This document shows, piece after piece, positions 54,618-63,737 of a stretch of DNA of 64,000 nucleotides. The notes under the pieces were generated by a model. The model was not told where the DNA came from. It saw only the letters and a program-made list of their open reading frames with translations, and ran no database searches. The stretch spans positions 1,975,001-2,039,000 of the forward strand of contig NZ_CP015756.1 in assembly GCF_001877035.1 (NCBI RefSeq), read 5' to 3'. The number at the start of each line of letters is the position of its first letter. Positions within the stretch are counted from its first letter, which is position 1. The translations under genes were made by a program, and so were the position numbers. This stretch comes from Clostridium estertheticum subsp. estertheticum. Its GTDB lineage: Bacteria; Bacillota; Clostridia; Clostridiales; Clostridiaceae.

Positions 54618-55619
54618 ATGGGAGCTAAGAATATATCACAGCGAAAACGAAAAAAAAATTATAAACTTAGAAATTTTATATTTTATTTGGTTTTTATATT
54701 AGTATTTACAGGAGTTAGTGCTCCATTAATTATATTTCATGGTCCTTTTACTAATGTAAAAAAAACGATTGTAGATGCAGCAATGACTACACTTAGTCAT
54801 CAATGGATTGCAAAGCTATTTTTATCTGATGCAGAAATTCAGAAAATTCGTAATGAAGATACAGTTCAAGTTATGCAGCAGGGTAATAATATCAAGTTTA
54901 GCAATAGCCATGACAATAGTATTGAAAGATATAATATTTCAAGTGGAATAAAGTTCAAAGGATATTTACTTATTATTAAAGATCCGACTAGAGTTAAAGT
55001 TGGCTACAGTAACAAACTTGGAACCCAGGGAGAGTTAACAAGCCAGATAGCCCAGGATAATGGTTCTATAGCAGCTGTTAATGCAGGAGGCTTTTCTGAT
55101 TCTTCCTCAAAGAATACGAAATGGACTGGCACGGGAGGAAAACCGACGGGTATTATTATGAGTAATGGTATTGTTAAAAATGATGATACAGAAAACAAAA
55201 AAGTTGATATTACGGCTATTACAAAAGATGGAAAACTTATTATTGGACTTCACAGTTTGAATGAGTTAAAGACACTTGGTGTAACCGAAGCGGTCTCATT
55301 TGGGCCAGCCCTTGTAGTTGATAATCAGGGAATGATAAAATCTGGAGATGGTGGTCAGGGAATTGCACCGAGGACAGCAATTGGTCAGCGCGCGGATGGT
55401 GCTATATTATTGCTCGTTATTGACGGAAGAACAACTAAAAGTTTAGGTGCATCACTTAAAGATGTACAAAACGTAATGCTTGAATATGGAGCATCTAACG
55501 CCTCTAATTTAGATGGTGGCTCATCAACCACAATGTATAATAATGGTAGTGTCATTAATAATCCTTGCAATGCACTTGGCGAAAGAGCCGTTCCATCAGC
55601 TATTATTGTTAATCCTTAA
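54618..55619 (+). CDS. Phosphodiester glycosidase (NAGPA) family exported protein
   Basis: 333 residues. Lys/Arg-rich start and a membrane helix (about 20-42), then the NAGPA domain (about 110-333) with AAVNAGGF, GKPTGIIMSNGIV, GIAPRTAIGQRADGAILLLV, DGRTTKSLGASL and NLDGGSSTTMY. The family cleaves GlcNAc-1-phosphodiesters and related linkages; in Gram-positives it is linked to exopolysaccharide or teichoic acid turnover. AGGAGG upstream. It is followed 17 bp later by a propeller-like exported protein, so they probably act together. Confidence 0.88.
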   Translation: MGAKNISQRKRKKNYKLRNFIFYLVFILVFTGVSAPLIIFHGPFTNVKKTIVDAAMTTLSHQWIAKLFLSDAEIQKIRNEDTVQVMQQGNNIKFSNSHDNSIERYNISSGIKFKGYLLIIKDPTRVKVGYSNKLGTQGELTSQIAQDNGSIAAVNAGGFSDSSSKNTKWTGTGGKPTGIIMSNGIVKNDDTENKKVDITAITKDGKLIIGLHSLNELKTLGVTEAVSFGPALVVDNQGMIKSGDGGQGIAPRTAIGQRADGAILLLVIDGRTTKSLGASLKDVQNVMLEYGASNASNLDGGSSTTMYNNGSVINNPCNALGERAVPSAIIVNP

Positions 55620-55636
55620 CAGATAGGAGAGTAACT

Positions 55637-56653
55637 ATGAAAAAAGTATTTAAAAAAATGATAATATTAATAATCATTTCATTAATCGTACAAAGTGGGG
55701 GACTTTTCTATTTGAATAATTACTTTTTAACTTCAAATTCTGCTTTGAAATCTCAAAAGGTAGGAGACTCAGCGGAAAGTAAGAAAACGTCTGTTTCAAC
55801 CTTCAAAGTACCAAGTGACGCCACCACTATAAATGTTTCTTATGATGCAGGATATATTTCATATTATTTGAATAATCAGCTATATGTTGTTAATACTATA
55901 ACAAGTAAGAGCGTTAATGTATCCTCTTCTAATGGAGTTAAAATATCATTTTGTAAATGGCTTCCGGATAGAAACAGAATGCTAGTTGTAGAAACTCAAA
56001 ATAGAAACCTTTCATTGTCATATTATGATGCTACTAAATCACAAAAGGATAAGGTATCTGATATTTTAATGGTTAGTTCAGGTTCAGTTGTAAAAGATAT
56101 TGAAGCATCAACTTTAACAATGGTATTTTATATAAAGGTGAAAAATGGTTATAAGAATTATTCTATATATTGGCTAAATATAATGAAATCAAGAAAAAAA
56201 ATTGTTACTAAATCTCAATATGTAGGAAATATTGGAGTGATACCTCATGAAGATAAGATGGTGTACGAAAATTTAACCAATAACAAGGTTTATGCAACTG
56301 GGCCAGACCATGCCTTGAACTTTAGTGGATCTACAAAATCATGTTTACTCGCAATAGATAATAATGATCAGGTTTATGTTGGAAATGTTGATAGGAGTAA
56401 TAAAATCGATAAGATATATTATGGTAAATTGGGTGGTGAATGGAAGTCACTTCCATTAAGTACAGCAGTAAGTAAAGATAACTTGTTTGTCACTGGTAGT
56501 GGTAAGGTTTATAAAAATGATAAGATTAAATCTGTGGTAACAGAAATCCAAACAAATAAAGAAACAACATATAAAGGTACATTCCTTCAATCATATAGTT
56601 CTGGAGTTGCATCATTAAGTGATGGGAATTTAGTTAAAACACCTTTCAATTAA
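55637..56653 (+). CDS. Exported propeller-like protein, unknown function
   Basis: 338 residues. N-terminal membrane helix or signal anchor (about 8-28), then repeated beta-strand blocks of about 45 residues (YISYYLNNQLYVVNT, FCKWLPDRNRMLVVET, MVFYIKVKNGYKNYSIYW), resembling a WD40/TolB-type propeller. No catalytic residues recognised. GGAGAG precedes the ATG. It is in an operon with the phosphodiester glycosidase. Confidence 0.65.
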   Translation: MKKVFKKMIILIIISLIVQSGGLFYLNNYFLTSNSALKSQKVGDSAESKKTSVSTFKVPSDATTINVSYDAGYISYYLNNQLYVVNTITSKSVNVSSSNGVKISFCKWLPDRNRMLVVETQNRNLSLSYYDATKSQKDKVSDILMVSSGSVVKDIEASTLTMVFYIKVKNGYKNYSIYWLNIMKSRKKIVTKSQYVGNIGVIPHEDKMVYENLTNNKVYATGPDHALNFSGSTKSCLLAIDNNDQVYVGNVDRSNKIDKIYYGKLGGEWKSLPLSTAVSKDNLFVTGSGKVYKNDKIKSVVTEIQTNKETTYKGTFLQSYSSGVASLSDGNLVKTPFN

Positions 56654-56771
56654 ACTAAGAGTATATTATTTTAAGTTAAATAATGGAATATTCCAATATA
56701 TAATTGAAATATGTAAATAGGTGATTGATGATTAAGAATTTTTCCTGTTAATAATTTGGAGGAATATAGTT

Positions 56772-57875
56772 ATGGTAAAGAAAATTATACTAAAAGCAGT
56801 AGTTTTACTATTTATATTTATGATATTATTAATAGGATGTGTAAGTGATACAAGTCCGCTAATGAAGAGTGGGAAAATAAGGAATAGTGATATTAAAGCT
56901 AAAATGTCTAAATATATAGATGATTATTCTCCAAAAGATAAATTTAGCGGTACGGTTATTGTTGCGAAGGATAATAAGATTATATTAGATAAAGGGTATG
57001 GAATGGCAGATTATAATAATGAAATTATGAATAAATCAAAAACAGTTTTTGATATTGCATCCATAACAAAACAATTTACGGCTACAGCAATTTTAATGTT
57101 ACAAGAAAAGAACCTTTTAAGTATCCAAGACACAGTTGATAAATATATTCCTAACTATCCAGAGGGAAAAAAAATAAAAATATATAATCTTCTCAGTCAA
57201 ACCTCAGGAATTATTGATTATAGTCAACCTTCGGAAAAAGCAAAACTTACCTATACACCATTGGAAATTATTGAACTTTTTAAAAATGAACCACGCAAGT
57301 TTGAAACTGGAACAAAGTATGAGTACAGTAGTTCAAATTATATATTACTTGGATATATAATAGAAAAGGTGTCAGGTATGAAATATGAACAGTATTTAGA
57401 AAAGAATATATTTAAACCTTTAAAATTAAATAATACCGGATTTTTAAGCAATAAAATGAGTATAAAGAATAAAGCAATAGGGTATGCTCTGTCTGGAAAT
57501 CCAGGCAAATATATACCAGCATCGAATGAAGAAAACTCAACATTATACTCTGCTGGAGGCATTTATTCAACGGTTAATGATTTATATACATGGGAAAATG
57601 AATTATTTGAAGGGAAATTAATTAGTAAAGAGTCATTAGATGAAATGCTTACACCATTATTAAACACTTATGGATATGGATATGGATTGATTATTAGTAA
57701 AAATGCTATGGAAGATAAAATGGTTTGGCATAATGGAACTCTATCAGGCTATTCATCATATATAGGGAAAAACATTAATAAAGACTATGTATTCATTATA
57801 CTTAGCAATAAAGGTTCATATAATGTTGTACAAATGGTTTCAGGATTAACAGATATCCTAGAAGTGGAAAAATAA
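56772..57875 (+). CDS. Serine hydrolase lipoprotein (class C beta-lactamase / DD-peptidase family)
   Basis: 367 residues. Lipobox LIGC at about residue 23. The active-site motifs are in order: SITK (Ser-x-x-Lys) about residue 98, YSSSN (Tyr-x-Asn type) about 180, and HNGTLSGY (His-x-Gly) near 320. The family includes DD-carboxypeptidases, esterases and beta-lactamases; cleavage of peptidoglycan side chains or D-Ala esters is plausible in this envelope region. GGAGGA precedes the ATG. It is followed 31 bp later by a DUF4352 protein. Confidence 0.88.
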   Translation: MVKKIILKAVVLLFIFMILLIGCVSDTSPLMKSGKIRNSDIKAKMSKYIDDYSPKDKFSGTVIVAKDNKIILDKGYGMADYNNEIMNKSKTVFDIASITKQFTATAILMLQEKNLLSIQDTVDKYIPNYPEGKKIKIYNLLSQTSGIIDYSQPSEKAKLTYTPLEIIELFKNEPRKFETGTKYEYSSSNYILLGYIIEKVSGMKYEQYLEKNIFKPLKLNNTGFLSNKMSIKNKAIGYALSGNPGKYIPASNEENSTLYSAGGIYSTVNDLYTWENELFEGKLISKESLDEMLTPLLNTYGYGYGLIISKNAMEDKMVWHNGTLSGYSSYIGKNINKDYVFIILSNKGSYNVVQMVSGLTDILEVEK

Positions 57876-57906
57876 CTTAAAATAAGTAAATTTAAAGGAG
57901 ATATTA

Positions 57907-58440
57907 ATGAACAAGAATAATTGTATAATAATTTCCAGCGTAGTAGCTATAGTTGTAATTGCTGGAGGGTTTACTATGGATAATATAATAGGATCAAACA
58001 GAATTAAAAAGAGCGAGAGCACACACGTAGCGAGCGTATTAGTACCAACTGCTAAAGACTTTTACAAGGTGGGGGATACAGTAAAAATTAATGATATATC
58101 TCTGAAAATTGATAAAATACATACAGCAAATGGAAATAAAGCAAATAGGCCAGATGCAGGATTAGAATATCTAATTGTGACCATAACAGTTAAAAATGAA
58201 AGTAACAGGAATAGAAGCTATGGTGATGATTTTCAGATGCAAGATGATAAAGGGAAAATTAGTGATCCCATAGTAACAATGATGGCTAATAACCACATAT
58301 TTAAGGGTGGTAATCTAGCGCCTAAAGGTGAGTTTACAGGAACTCTGACGTTTCTAACAGTAAAGGATGCTAAAGGTTTGAGTTTAAATTACAATTGGGA
58401 TACATTGAGACACAAGATAGTTCGTTTTAAATTAAACTAA
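57907..58440 (+). CDS. DUF4352 (telokin-like) exported protein
   Basis: 177 residues with an N-terminal signal anchor (about 6-25) and a C-terminal immunoglobulin-like DUF4352 domain (EYLIVTITVKNESNRNRSYG, FQMQDDKGK, FKGGNLAPKGEFTGTLTF). The function of the domain is unknown; it often occurs in Gram-positive surface lipoproteins. AAAGGAG precedes the ATG. Likely co-transcribed with the serine hydrolase. Confidence 0.8.
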   Translation: MNKNNCIIISSVVAIVVIAGGFTMDNIIGSNRIKKSESTHVASVLVPTAKDFYKVGDTVKINDISLKIDKIHTANGNKANRPDAGLEYLIVTITVKNESNRNRSYGDDFQMQDDKGKISDPIVTMMANNHIFKGGNLAPKGEFTGTLTFLTVKDAKGLSLNYNWDTLRHKIVRFKLN

Positions 58441-58530
58441 GAGCAAAAATAATATATTTAAAATTTTTTCGGTTCGTGGTATTACATATATATTTTAAGG
58501 ATATTTATTCAAATTTAAGGGGGGATTTAT

Positions 58531-58680
58531 ATGAATGAATTAATTTATAGTATACTCGAAGAAACAATAGAAAATAATTTTAATCTTAAACTTGATCCTA
58601 TGGTTATGGGAAGAAAACAAATAGAAACTCCTAACATAATTATTGAATTCGTTCAAATTCTCTCTAAATGTGAAATATGA
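58531..58680 (+). CDS. Truncated D-alanyl carrier protein copy, in-frame deletion removes the Ser
   Basis: 49 residues. It aligns with the intact DltC at 63734-63976 at both ends (MNELIYSILEE with MEDTIYNILEE; FNLKLDP...IETPN with FNIKLDP...IETPN), but about 30 residues including DSLG, the phosphopantetheine Ser, are missing without a frameshift. It cannot carry D-alanine. GGGGGG precedes the ATG. The stop overlaps the following dltD (ATGA), as in the intact pair. Probably a decaying duplicate kept for translational coupling. Confidence 0.75.
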   Translation: MNELIYSILEETIENNFNLKLDPMVMGRKQIETPNIIIEFVQILSKCEI

Positions 58681-59888
58681 TGAGGAAGCTCAGAGTTTTT
58701 GTTTGCTGTATTTTTATTGTCACTATTATAAGTGGTGGCCTATTATTTTGTACTCAAAGTTATTATGAAGGTCTTATTTCAAAAAAATATTATGATGAGT
58801 TTGGAGAAAATTTAACAGTACAAAAATTTAAAAGTCCGATACTTCAAAGCATGGGAGCAAGGCAAAACGATAATCTTTTAATGTTTGGGTCCTCTGAATT
58901 TGTTCACACCATCGGATACTATACTCAACCCATTAAATTTTTCAATGGCAAAAAAGATGGTTTTCAAATAAATCTTATTGGAAAAGGAGGTTATACCTGC
59001 TTAATACATGTTGCTAATTTTGGAGCATTAGGCACTGAACTTAAGGATCAAAAGGTGGTTTTTGTAGTGTCTCCACAATGGTTTTTAAAGGGAGGGGTTA
59101 GTGGAAAGGATATTGAAGCTAATTCTTCTGAACTACAGATATATGGATTTTTGTTTAATAGGAAAATAAGCTTAGCTACAAAACAAAAGTTTTCTAAAAG
59201 AATAATGTCAATTCATTACTCGAAAACCAATAAAAACTTTGATATTATTAGGAGATATTGCTCTCTTTATAGTAATAAGGACTTAATGAGTACATCTAAG
59301 AGGTACTTATTGACACCCTACTACTGGATAAGATATGAATTGTTAGTTTTGCAAGATGACATATCTAGCAATAAATATCTTAAGTCTAATTCTAAACTTA
59401 CAAAATATATTAAGCCTTTGCGTACAAATATTAATTGGAATGACGAGTTAAAAAAAGCTTCGAGCATTGCTAAATCAAAGTCTAATAATAATAAATTTGG
59501 AATGGATAACATTGCGTATAACAATTCATTTAAAAAAAACCTTCAAAAAACAAAGGGATCTATGAAGAATGACTCTTATAAGGTATCACCAGAATATGAG
59601 GATTTTAAATTGCTGTTAGATGTTTGCACGGAAGAAGGAATTAAACCATTATTTTTAAATATTCCTGTAAATGGAAAGTGGTATGACTATGCTGGATTTA
59701 ATAAAAGTGATAGACTGGCTTATTATAAGAAGATAGATAATATGGTTAGTTCTTATGGTTTTGAAGTTGCTGATTTTTCAAACTATGAAAATGAAGAACA
59801 TTTTTTAATGGATGATTCTCATATAGGATGGAAGGGGTGGATTCATGTTAACGAAGCAATTGATAAATATTATAACAAAAATAATTAG
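58677..59888 (+). CDS. dltD: D-alanyl transfer protein DltD, copy 1
   Basis: 403 residues. N-terminal membrane anchor (about 5-27), then the SGNH-like domain. LMFGSSEF holds the catalytic Ser, and DDSHIGWKGW near the C-terminus the Asp and His. DltD completes transfer of D-Ala to teichoic acids outside the membrane. Very similar to copy 2 at 62538 (FKSPILQSMGARQ, SPEYEDFKLLLDVC shared). Two ATG codons in tandem; translation presumably coupled to the truncated dltC. No dltA or dltB adjoins this copy. Confidence 0.9.
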   Translation: MMRKLRVFVCCIFIVTIISGGLLFCTQSYYEGLISKKYYDEFGENLTVQKFKSPILQSMGARQNDNLLMFGSSEFVHTIGYYTQPIKFFNGKKDGFQINLIGKGGYTCLIHVANFGALGTELKDQKVVFVVSPQWFLKGGVSGKDIEANSSELQIYGFLFNRKISLATKQKFSKRIMSIHYSKTNKNFDIIRRYCSLYSNKDLMSTSKRYLLTPYYWIRYELLVLQDDISSNKYLKSNSKLTKYIKPLRTNINWNDELKKASSIAKSKSNNNKFGMDNIAYNNSFKKNLQKTKGSMKNDSYKVSPEYEDFKLLLDVCTEEGIKPLFLNIPVNGKWYDYAGFNKSDRLAYYKKIDNMVSSYGFEVADFSNYENEEHFLMDDSHIGWKGWIHVNEAIDKYYNKNN

Positions 59889-59948
59889 TGTAAAATAAAT
59901 TGCAGGATTTAATAATATATGAAAGGTTAGATTATTTTTTGAACCAAT

Positions 59949-59993
59949 ATAACATCCATATCTTTAAGAAGATATGGATGTTATATTTTTTTT
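59949..59993 (+). terminator. Terminator of dltD copy 1
   Basis: A perfect 16-bp stem (59949-59964 with 59969-59984), loop TAAG, then a run of T. Confidence 0.92.
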
Positions 59994-60186
59994 CTGAATT
60001 TATGTGAGACTTCCATTGTGAAATTTATTAAAATTGAAAATAAAAAAAGGAATATAATGGAATACATAGAATTGGTATATTATGTAATTGAATTAACGGT
60101 GAATATAAAATTCAAAACATTAAAAATAAATTTCAATGATTAAAAAAGTTTCAAATTCAATAAATTATTTAGAAGGAGCTAATTAT

Positions 60187-61110
60187 ATGAATTGTAAGCA
60201 GTGTGGAGAGATATTATCTGAAGATGGTAAAGTATGTCCTAGTTGTGGTACTAACGAAGACATAAAAAATTTACAAACGTTAAATGATGATTCAGAAGAC
60301 AAAATCAATAATTCTAAAAATTACATCTTAATCTTTAAAAAAATTATTTTTAATAAAATAACAATTGCTGTTTTAATTTTCTTGATAATAAGTTCAGTAG
60401 TTGTTAAAGGTAAACTCAAAGTTTTAAATAATGATAATATAGAAAGTAAACCAGTACAACAAAACAATTTGATCGGTACAAATCATAATAGGAATTTGGA
60501 CAAGGCAGCTAGAGATAAAGATGTTATTATATTCCCTGATAAAAATTTGGAAAAGGTAGTTAGAGGTGCTATTAAGAAATACGATGGAGACATTTTAAAA
60601 GGTGATGTCGTTAAGATAAAAGAGTTAAAGGCTTCTAACACAAACATAAGTAACCTTTCAGGTATTCAAAATTTAACCGAATTAACTTTGTTATATTTAT
60701 ATAATAATAAAATAGAAAATATAGATGATTTAAAGGGACTTACTAAGTTAAATGTTTTAGATTTATATAATAATAAAATCGAAAACATTAATGCTTTAAA
60801 AAAGCTCACTAATTTAACAACATTATATTTATGGAATAATAAAATCGACAATATAGATAGTTTAAATGGGCTTACTAGGTTGACTGTATTAGACTTATGG
60901 GGTAATAAAATCAACAATATTGATGCCTTAAAGAGACTTACCAATTTAACTGTATTGGATTTATCTGATAATAAAATAAATAATATAAATAGTTTAAAGG
61001 GGTTTACTAAATTAAATGCGCTATATCTAGGAACTAATCCAATTACAGATTATTCAATAACAAGTTCTTATTATAGCGATCTAGAAGATAAGGATTTTAT
61101 ATTACAATAA
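60187..61110 (+). CDS. Membrane-anchored leucine-rich repeat protein with zinc ribbon
   Basis: 307 residues from the ATG at 60187 (AGAAGGAG ahead). Residues 1-20 form a zinc ribbon (CKQCGEIL and CPSCG), about 55-77 a membrane helix, then a linker. At about 165-295 come at least six leucine-rich repeats of 22 residues (LTKLNVLDLYNNKIENINAL type), the SDS22/internalin-like class. The ribbon should be cytoplasmic and the repeats outside. The LRR block may bind a protein or glycan partner. Near-identical DNA repeats could recombine. Confidence 0.8.
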   Translation: MNCKQCGEILSEDGKVCPSCGTNEDIKNLQTLNDDSEDKINNSKNYILIFKKIIFNKITIAVLIFLIISSVVVKGKLKVLNNDNIESKPVQQNNLIGTNHNRNLDKAARDKDVIIFPDKNLEKVVRGAIKKYDGDILKGDVVKIKELKASNTNISNLSGIQNLTELTLLYLYNNKIENIDDLKGLTKLNVLDLYNNKIENINALKKLTNLTTLYLWNNKIDNIDSLNGLTRLTVLDLWGNKINNIDALKRLTNLTVLDLSDNKINNINSLKGFTKLNALYLGTNPITDYSITSSYYSDLEDKDFILQ

Positions 61111-61154
61111 AAAATTTAAATATTCAAAAGATATATTAAAATATCCTCCGCTTG

Positions 61155-61198
61155 ATAACTACTTTTCGATAATAATTATTGAAAAGTAGTTATTTTTA
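61155..61198 (+). terminator. Terminator of the LRR gene
   Basis: ATAACTACTTTTC pairs with GAAAAGTAGTTAT, extended inward with a G-T pair, then five T. Confidence 0.88.
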
Positions 61199-61291
61199 CG
61201 TTCTTAAAATAATGATATAACATTGTATAAAAATTTATAATTTGTATTAATATAAGAATTTATTGATTAATTTATATTATTTGTAAAAATC

Positions 61292-61321
61292 TTGACAATA
61301 TTAGTAGTTGAGTATTATTAT
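61292..61321 (+). promoter_or_regulatory. Probable promoter of the deacetylase gene
   Basis: TTGACA (61292-61297), 18 bp, TATTAT (61316-61321), about 150 bp before the gene. The rest of the 61199-61471 gap shows no gene; a lone GGAGAG near 61424 has no frame behind it. Confidence 0.5.
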
Positions 61322-61471
61322 TAAGTAATGGTAAAATTAATGTTTAAAAACCAAACCTACAATACATTCTGAAATAATATAACGATAAAGGTCTAGGTAT
61401 TTAACGTATCAAATAATTTGAAAGGAGAGTCATTTAGAATTTAAATTATAATATGAATGGTGTGATAAATT

Positions 61472-62329
61472 ATGATGAAACTTAAAAGTAAGAGAAAAAT
61501 AGTAATTATTAAAAAGGAAAGATTTATTTTAGTAATATCAGTATTTATTATACTTTTGTGTTTAATATTTTATATTGGTAGTAAAGTAACTTCTAAGAAA
61601 CAGGTAGTTAATAATGTTAACACAACAAAAGTTACACTACCACAACCGCGAACTGATGTAAATATGAATGCAAGAGAAGTTAAATCTATTAATAAAGAAT
61701 TAAATTCGGATTCTTCAAGTACAAATGTTTATAATTCAGATGGACATAAAATAGCCTATCTAACTTTTGATGATGGGCCTTGTGATAAGACTACCCCAGG
61801 AATTTTAAAAGTTTTAGATAGTTATAATATAAAGGCAACCTTTTTTATAGTTGGTAGTTATGCAATAAAGTATCCTGATTTAGTAAAAAAAGAAGCAATG
61901 GATGGTCAAGCTATTGGAAACCATACGTATTCGCATAATTATAATTATCTTTACTCTAATACTAACACATTTTTAAGTGATGTTAATAAATGTGAGACCA
62001 CATTAAAATCAATACTTGGTAGTGATTTTAATAGTAAGTTAGTAAGATTTCCAGGTGGGTCAGTTGGTAAGAAGTTGGAACCTTTTATAGTGGCACTTAA
62101 AAGTGATGGATACCATTATATTGATTGGAACGACTTAACGGGGGATGCAGAGGGTCAAAACATACCAGTAGATATGTTATTAGCTAATCTTAAAAAGAAC
62201 ACTGAGGGAAAGGGACATGTGGTTATTTTAATGCATGATCTTTCAACAAAGGCAACAACTGTACAAGCACTACCAAAAGTTATTGATTATTTAAAATCTA
62301 AGGGATATTCATTTAAAACGCTTAGTTAA
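61472..62329 (+). CDS. Membrane-anchored polysaccharide (peptidoglycan) deacetylase
   Basis: 285 residues. Basic start, membrane helix at about 17-40, Ser/Asn linker, NodB domain at about 90-285 with all motifs: TFDDGP, HTYSH, RFPGGS, DWND and LMHD. It removes acetyl groups from GlcNAc/MurNAc or similar sugars of the wall, giving lysozyme resistance in related bacteria. Two ATG codons in tandem at the start. It lies between the two dltD copies. Confidence 0.9.
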   Translation: MMKLKSKRKIVIIKKERFILVISVFIILLCLIFYIGSKVTSKKQVVNNVNTTKVTLPQPRTDVNMNAREVKSINKELNSDSSSTNVYNSDGHKIAYLTFDDGPCDKTTPGILKVLDSYNIKATFFIVGSYAIKYPDLVKKEAMDGQAIGNHTYSHNYNYLYSNTNTFLSDVNKCETTLKSILGSDFNSKLVRFPGGSVGKKLEPFIVALKSDGYHYIDWNDLTGDAEGQNIPVDMLLANLKKNTEGKGHVVILMHDLSTKATTVQALPKVIDYLKSKGYSFKTLS

Positions 62330-62345
62330 ATTATCTCCTGGGTCG
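62326..62345 (-). repeat. Dispersed repeat, copy 4
   Basis: On the minus strand GCGACCCAGGAGATAATTTA, 19 of 20 matching copy 2. It overlaps the deacetylase stop codon. In one frame the minus strand from 62393 reads MPKNREDNATQEII-stop (exact start not fixed), similar at the end to copy 2 (ATQEMI-stop). Confidence 0.55.
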
Positions 62346-62373
62346 CATTGTCTTCCCGATTTTTGGGCATAAT

Positions 62374-62420
62374 AAATCCCTCAATCATAGGTTTAGTATC
62401 CTACAATTGGGGGATTTTTG
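62374..62420 (+). terminator. Terminator of the deacetylase gene
   Basis: AAATCCCTCAAT pairs with ATTGGGGGATTT (one G-T), 20-base loop, T-rich tail. It may also serve the converging dltD copy 2. Confidence 0.75.
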
Positions 62421-62537
62421 TAATATTTTATTTAAAATTGATTATATATATAAGTGATTTTCACATCTGACTGAAATAAAAACAAATAACTGCAACCTAA
62501 TATGACAGTGGTATAAATAATTATCATAAAAATCATA

Positions 62538-63737
62538 TTAGTTTTTATCTTTGTTATAATATTTATCAATAGCTTCATTAACATATACCCAACCTTTCCA
62601 GCCTATGTGTGCACTATCCATTAGAAAGTAATTTTCATTTTCATATTTTGAAAAATCAGCAACTTCAAATCCATAAGAACTAACCATATTATTTATCTTT
62701 TTATAATAAGCTAACCTATCATTTTTATTATATCCAACATAGTCATACCACTTGCCATTTACAGGAATATTTAAAAATAATGGTTTAATTCCTTCTTCCT
62801 TGCAAACGTCCAACAGCAATTTGAAATCCTCATATTCTGGAGAGCTTATACATAAAGTGTTATTAGTAGATATCTTTGTTGTTTCAGGGTTCTTTTTAAA
62901 TGAATGATCATATACCCTATTGTCAATACCAAACTTATTATTAGTAGACCTTGACTTAGCAATTTTTGAAGCTTTTTCTAATTCTGTGTTCCAGTTAGTA
63001 ATTGTATGTGGTGGTTCTAAACCATTTACAAGTTTAGGGTCGGACTTAAGATATTTATTGCTATTTATTTCATCTTTTAAAACTAATAATTCATATCTTA
63101 GCCAGTAATAGGGGGTCATTAAGTACCTTTTAGAGGTACTTAATAAGTCCTTATTGCTATAAAGGGAACAGTATTCTCGCATAAGAGCAAAGTGCTTATT
63201 GACCTTTTTACCAGAAATCAACACTATTCTTTTAGAAAAATCTTGTTTTGTAGTTAAACTGATATTCTTATTAAACAAAAATCCATATACCTGTAGTTCA
63301 GATGAATTGGCCTCAAAAGTATTTTCATCAATACCTTTTTTTACAAACCATTGTGGGGAAAGTACGAAAACTACCTTTTGTCCCTTAAGTTCATTGCCTA
63401 GTGCTCCAAAATCAGCAGCATGTACTAAGGATTTATACCCTGCTCTTCCTATAAGATTAATTTGAAAACCATCTTTTTTACCATTAAAAAATTTAATGGG
63501 TTGAGTATAATATCCAATAGTGTGTTCAAGTTCAGAAGAGCCGAACATCAAAAGATTATCATGCTGCCTTGCCCCCATGCTTTGAAGTATTGGACTTTTA
63601 AATTTATGCTCAGTTAAATTCTCTCCAAACTTGTTATAATATTTTTTTGAAATAAGACCTTCGTAATGGCTTTGATAAATAAATAAAAAACCAAAACAGA
63701 TAATAATAGAACAAATAAAAGTTATCACCTTTTTCAT
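62538..63737 (-). CDS. dltD: D-alanyl transfer protein DltD, copy 2
   Basis: 399 residues, membrane anchor at about 4-22, catalytic GSSELEH and C-terminal MDSAHIGWKGW. It overlaps the intact dltC by 4 bp (ATGA), the normal order of a dlt operon, with dltA and dltB expected beyond the right edge. It is the inverted partner of copy 1 at 58677, with clear similarity over the full length. This copy is probably the functional one for lipoteichoic acid D-alanylation. Confidence 0.93.
   Translation of the reverse strand: MKKVITFICSIIICFGFLFIYQSHYEGLISKKYYNKFGENLTEHKFKSPILQSMGARQHDNLLMFGSSELEHTIGYYTQPIKFFNGKKDGFQINLIGRAGYKSLVHAADFGALGNELKGQKVVFVLSPQWFVKKGIDENTFEANSSELQVYGFLFNKNISLTTKQDFSKRIVLISGKKVNKHFALMREYCSLYSNKDLLSTSKRYLMTPYYWLRYELLVLKDEINSNKYLKSDPKLVNGLEPPHTITNWNTELEKASKIAKSRSTNNKFGIDNRVYDHSFKKNPETTKISTNNTLCISSPEYEDFKLLLDVCKEEGIKPLFLNIPVNGKWYDYVGYNKNDRLAYYKKINNMVSSYGFEVADFSKYENENYFLMDSAHIGWKGWVYVNEAIDKYYNKDKN

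Noticed and set aside
60666-60944. Minus-strand frame within the LRR gene
   Set aside because: A shadow of the 22-residue repeats; regular hydrophobic pattern results from the repeat itself.
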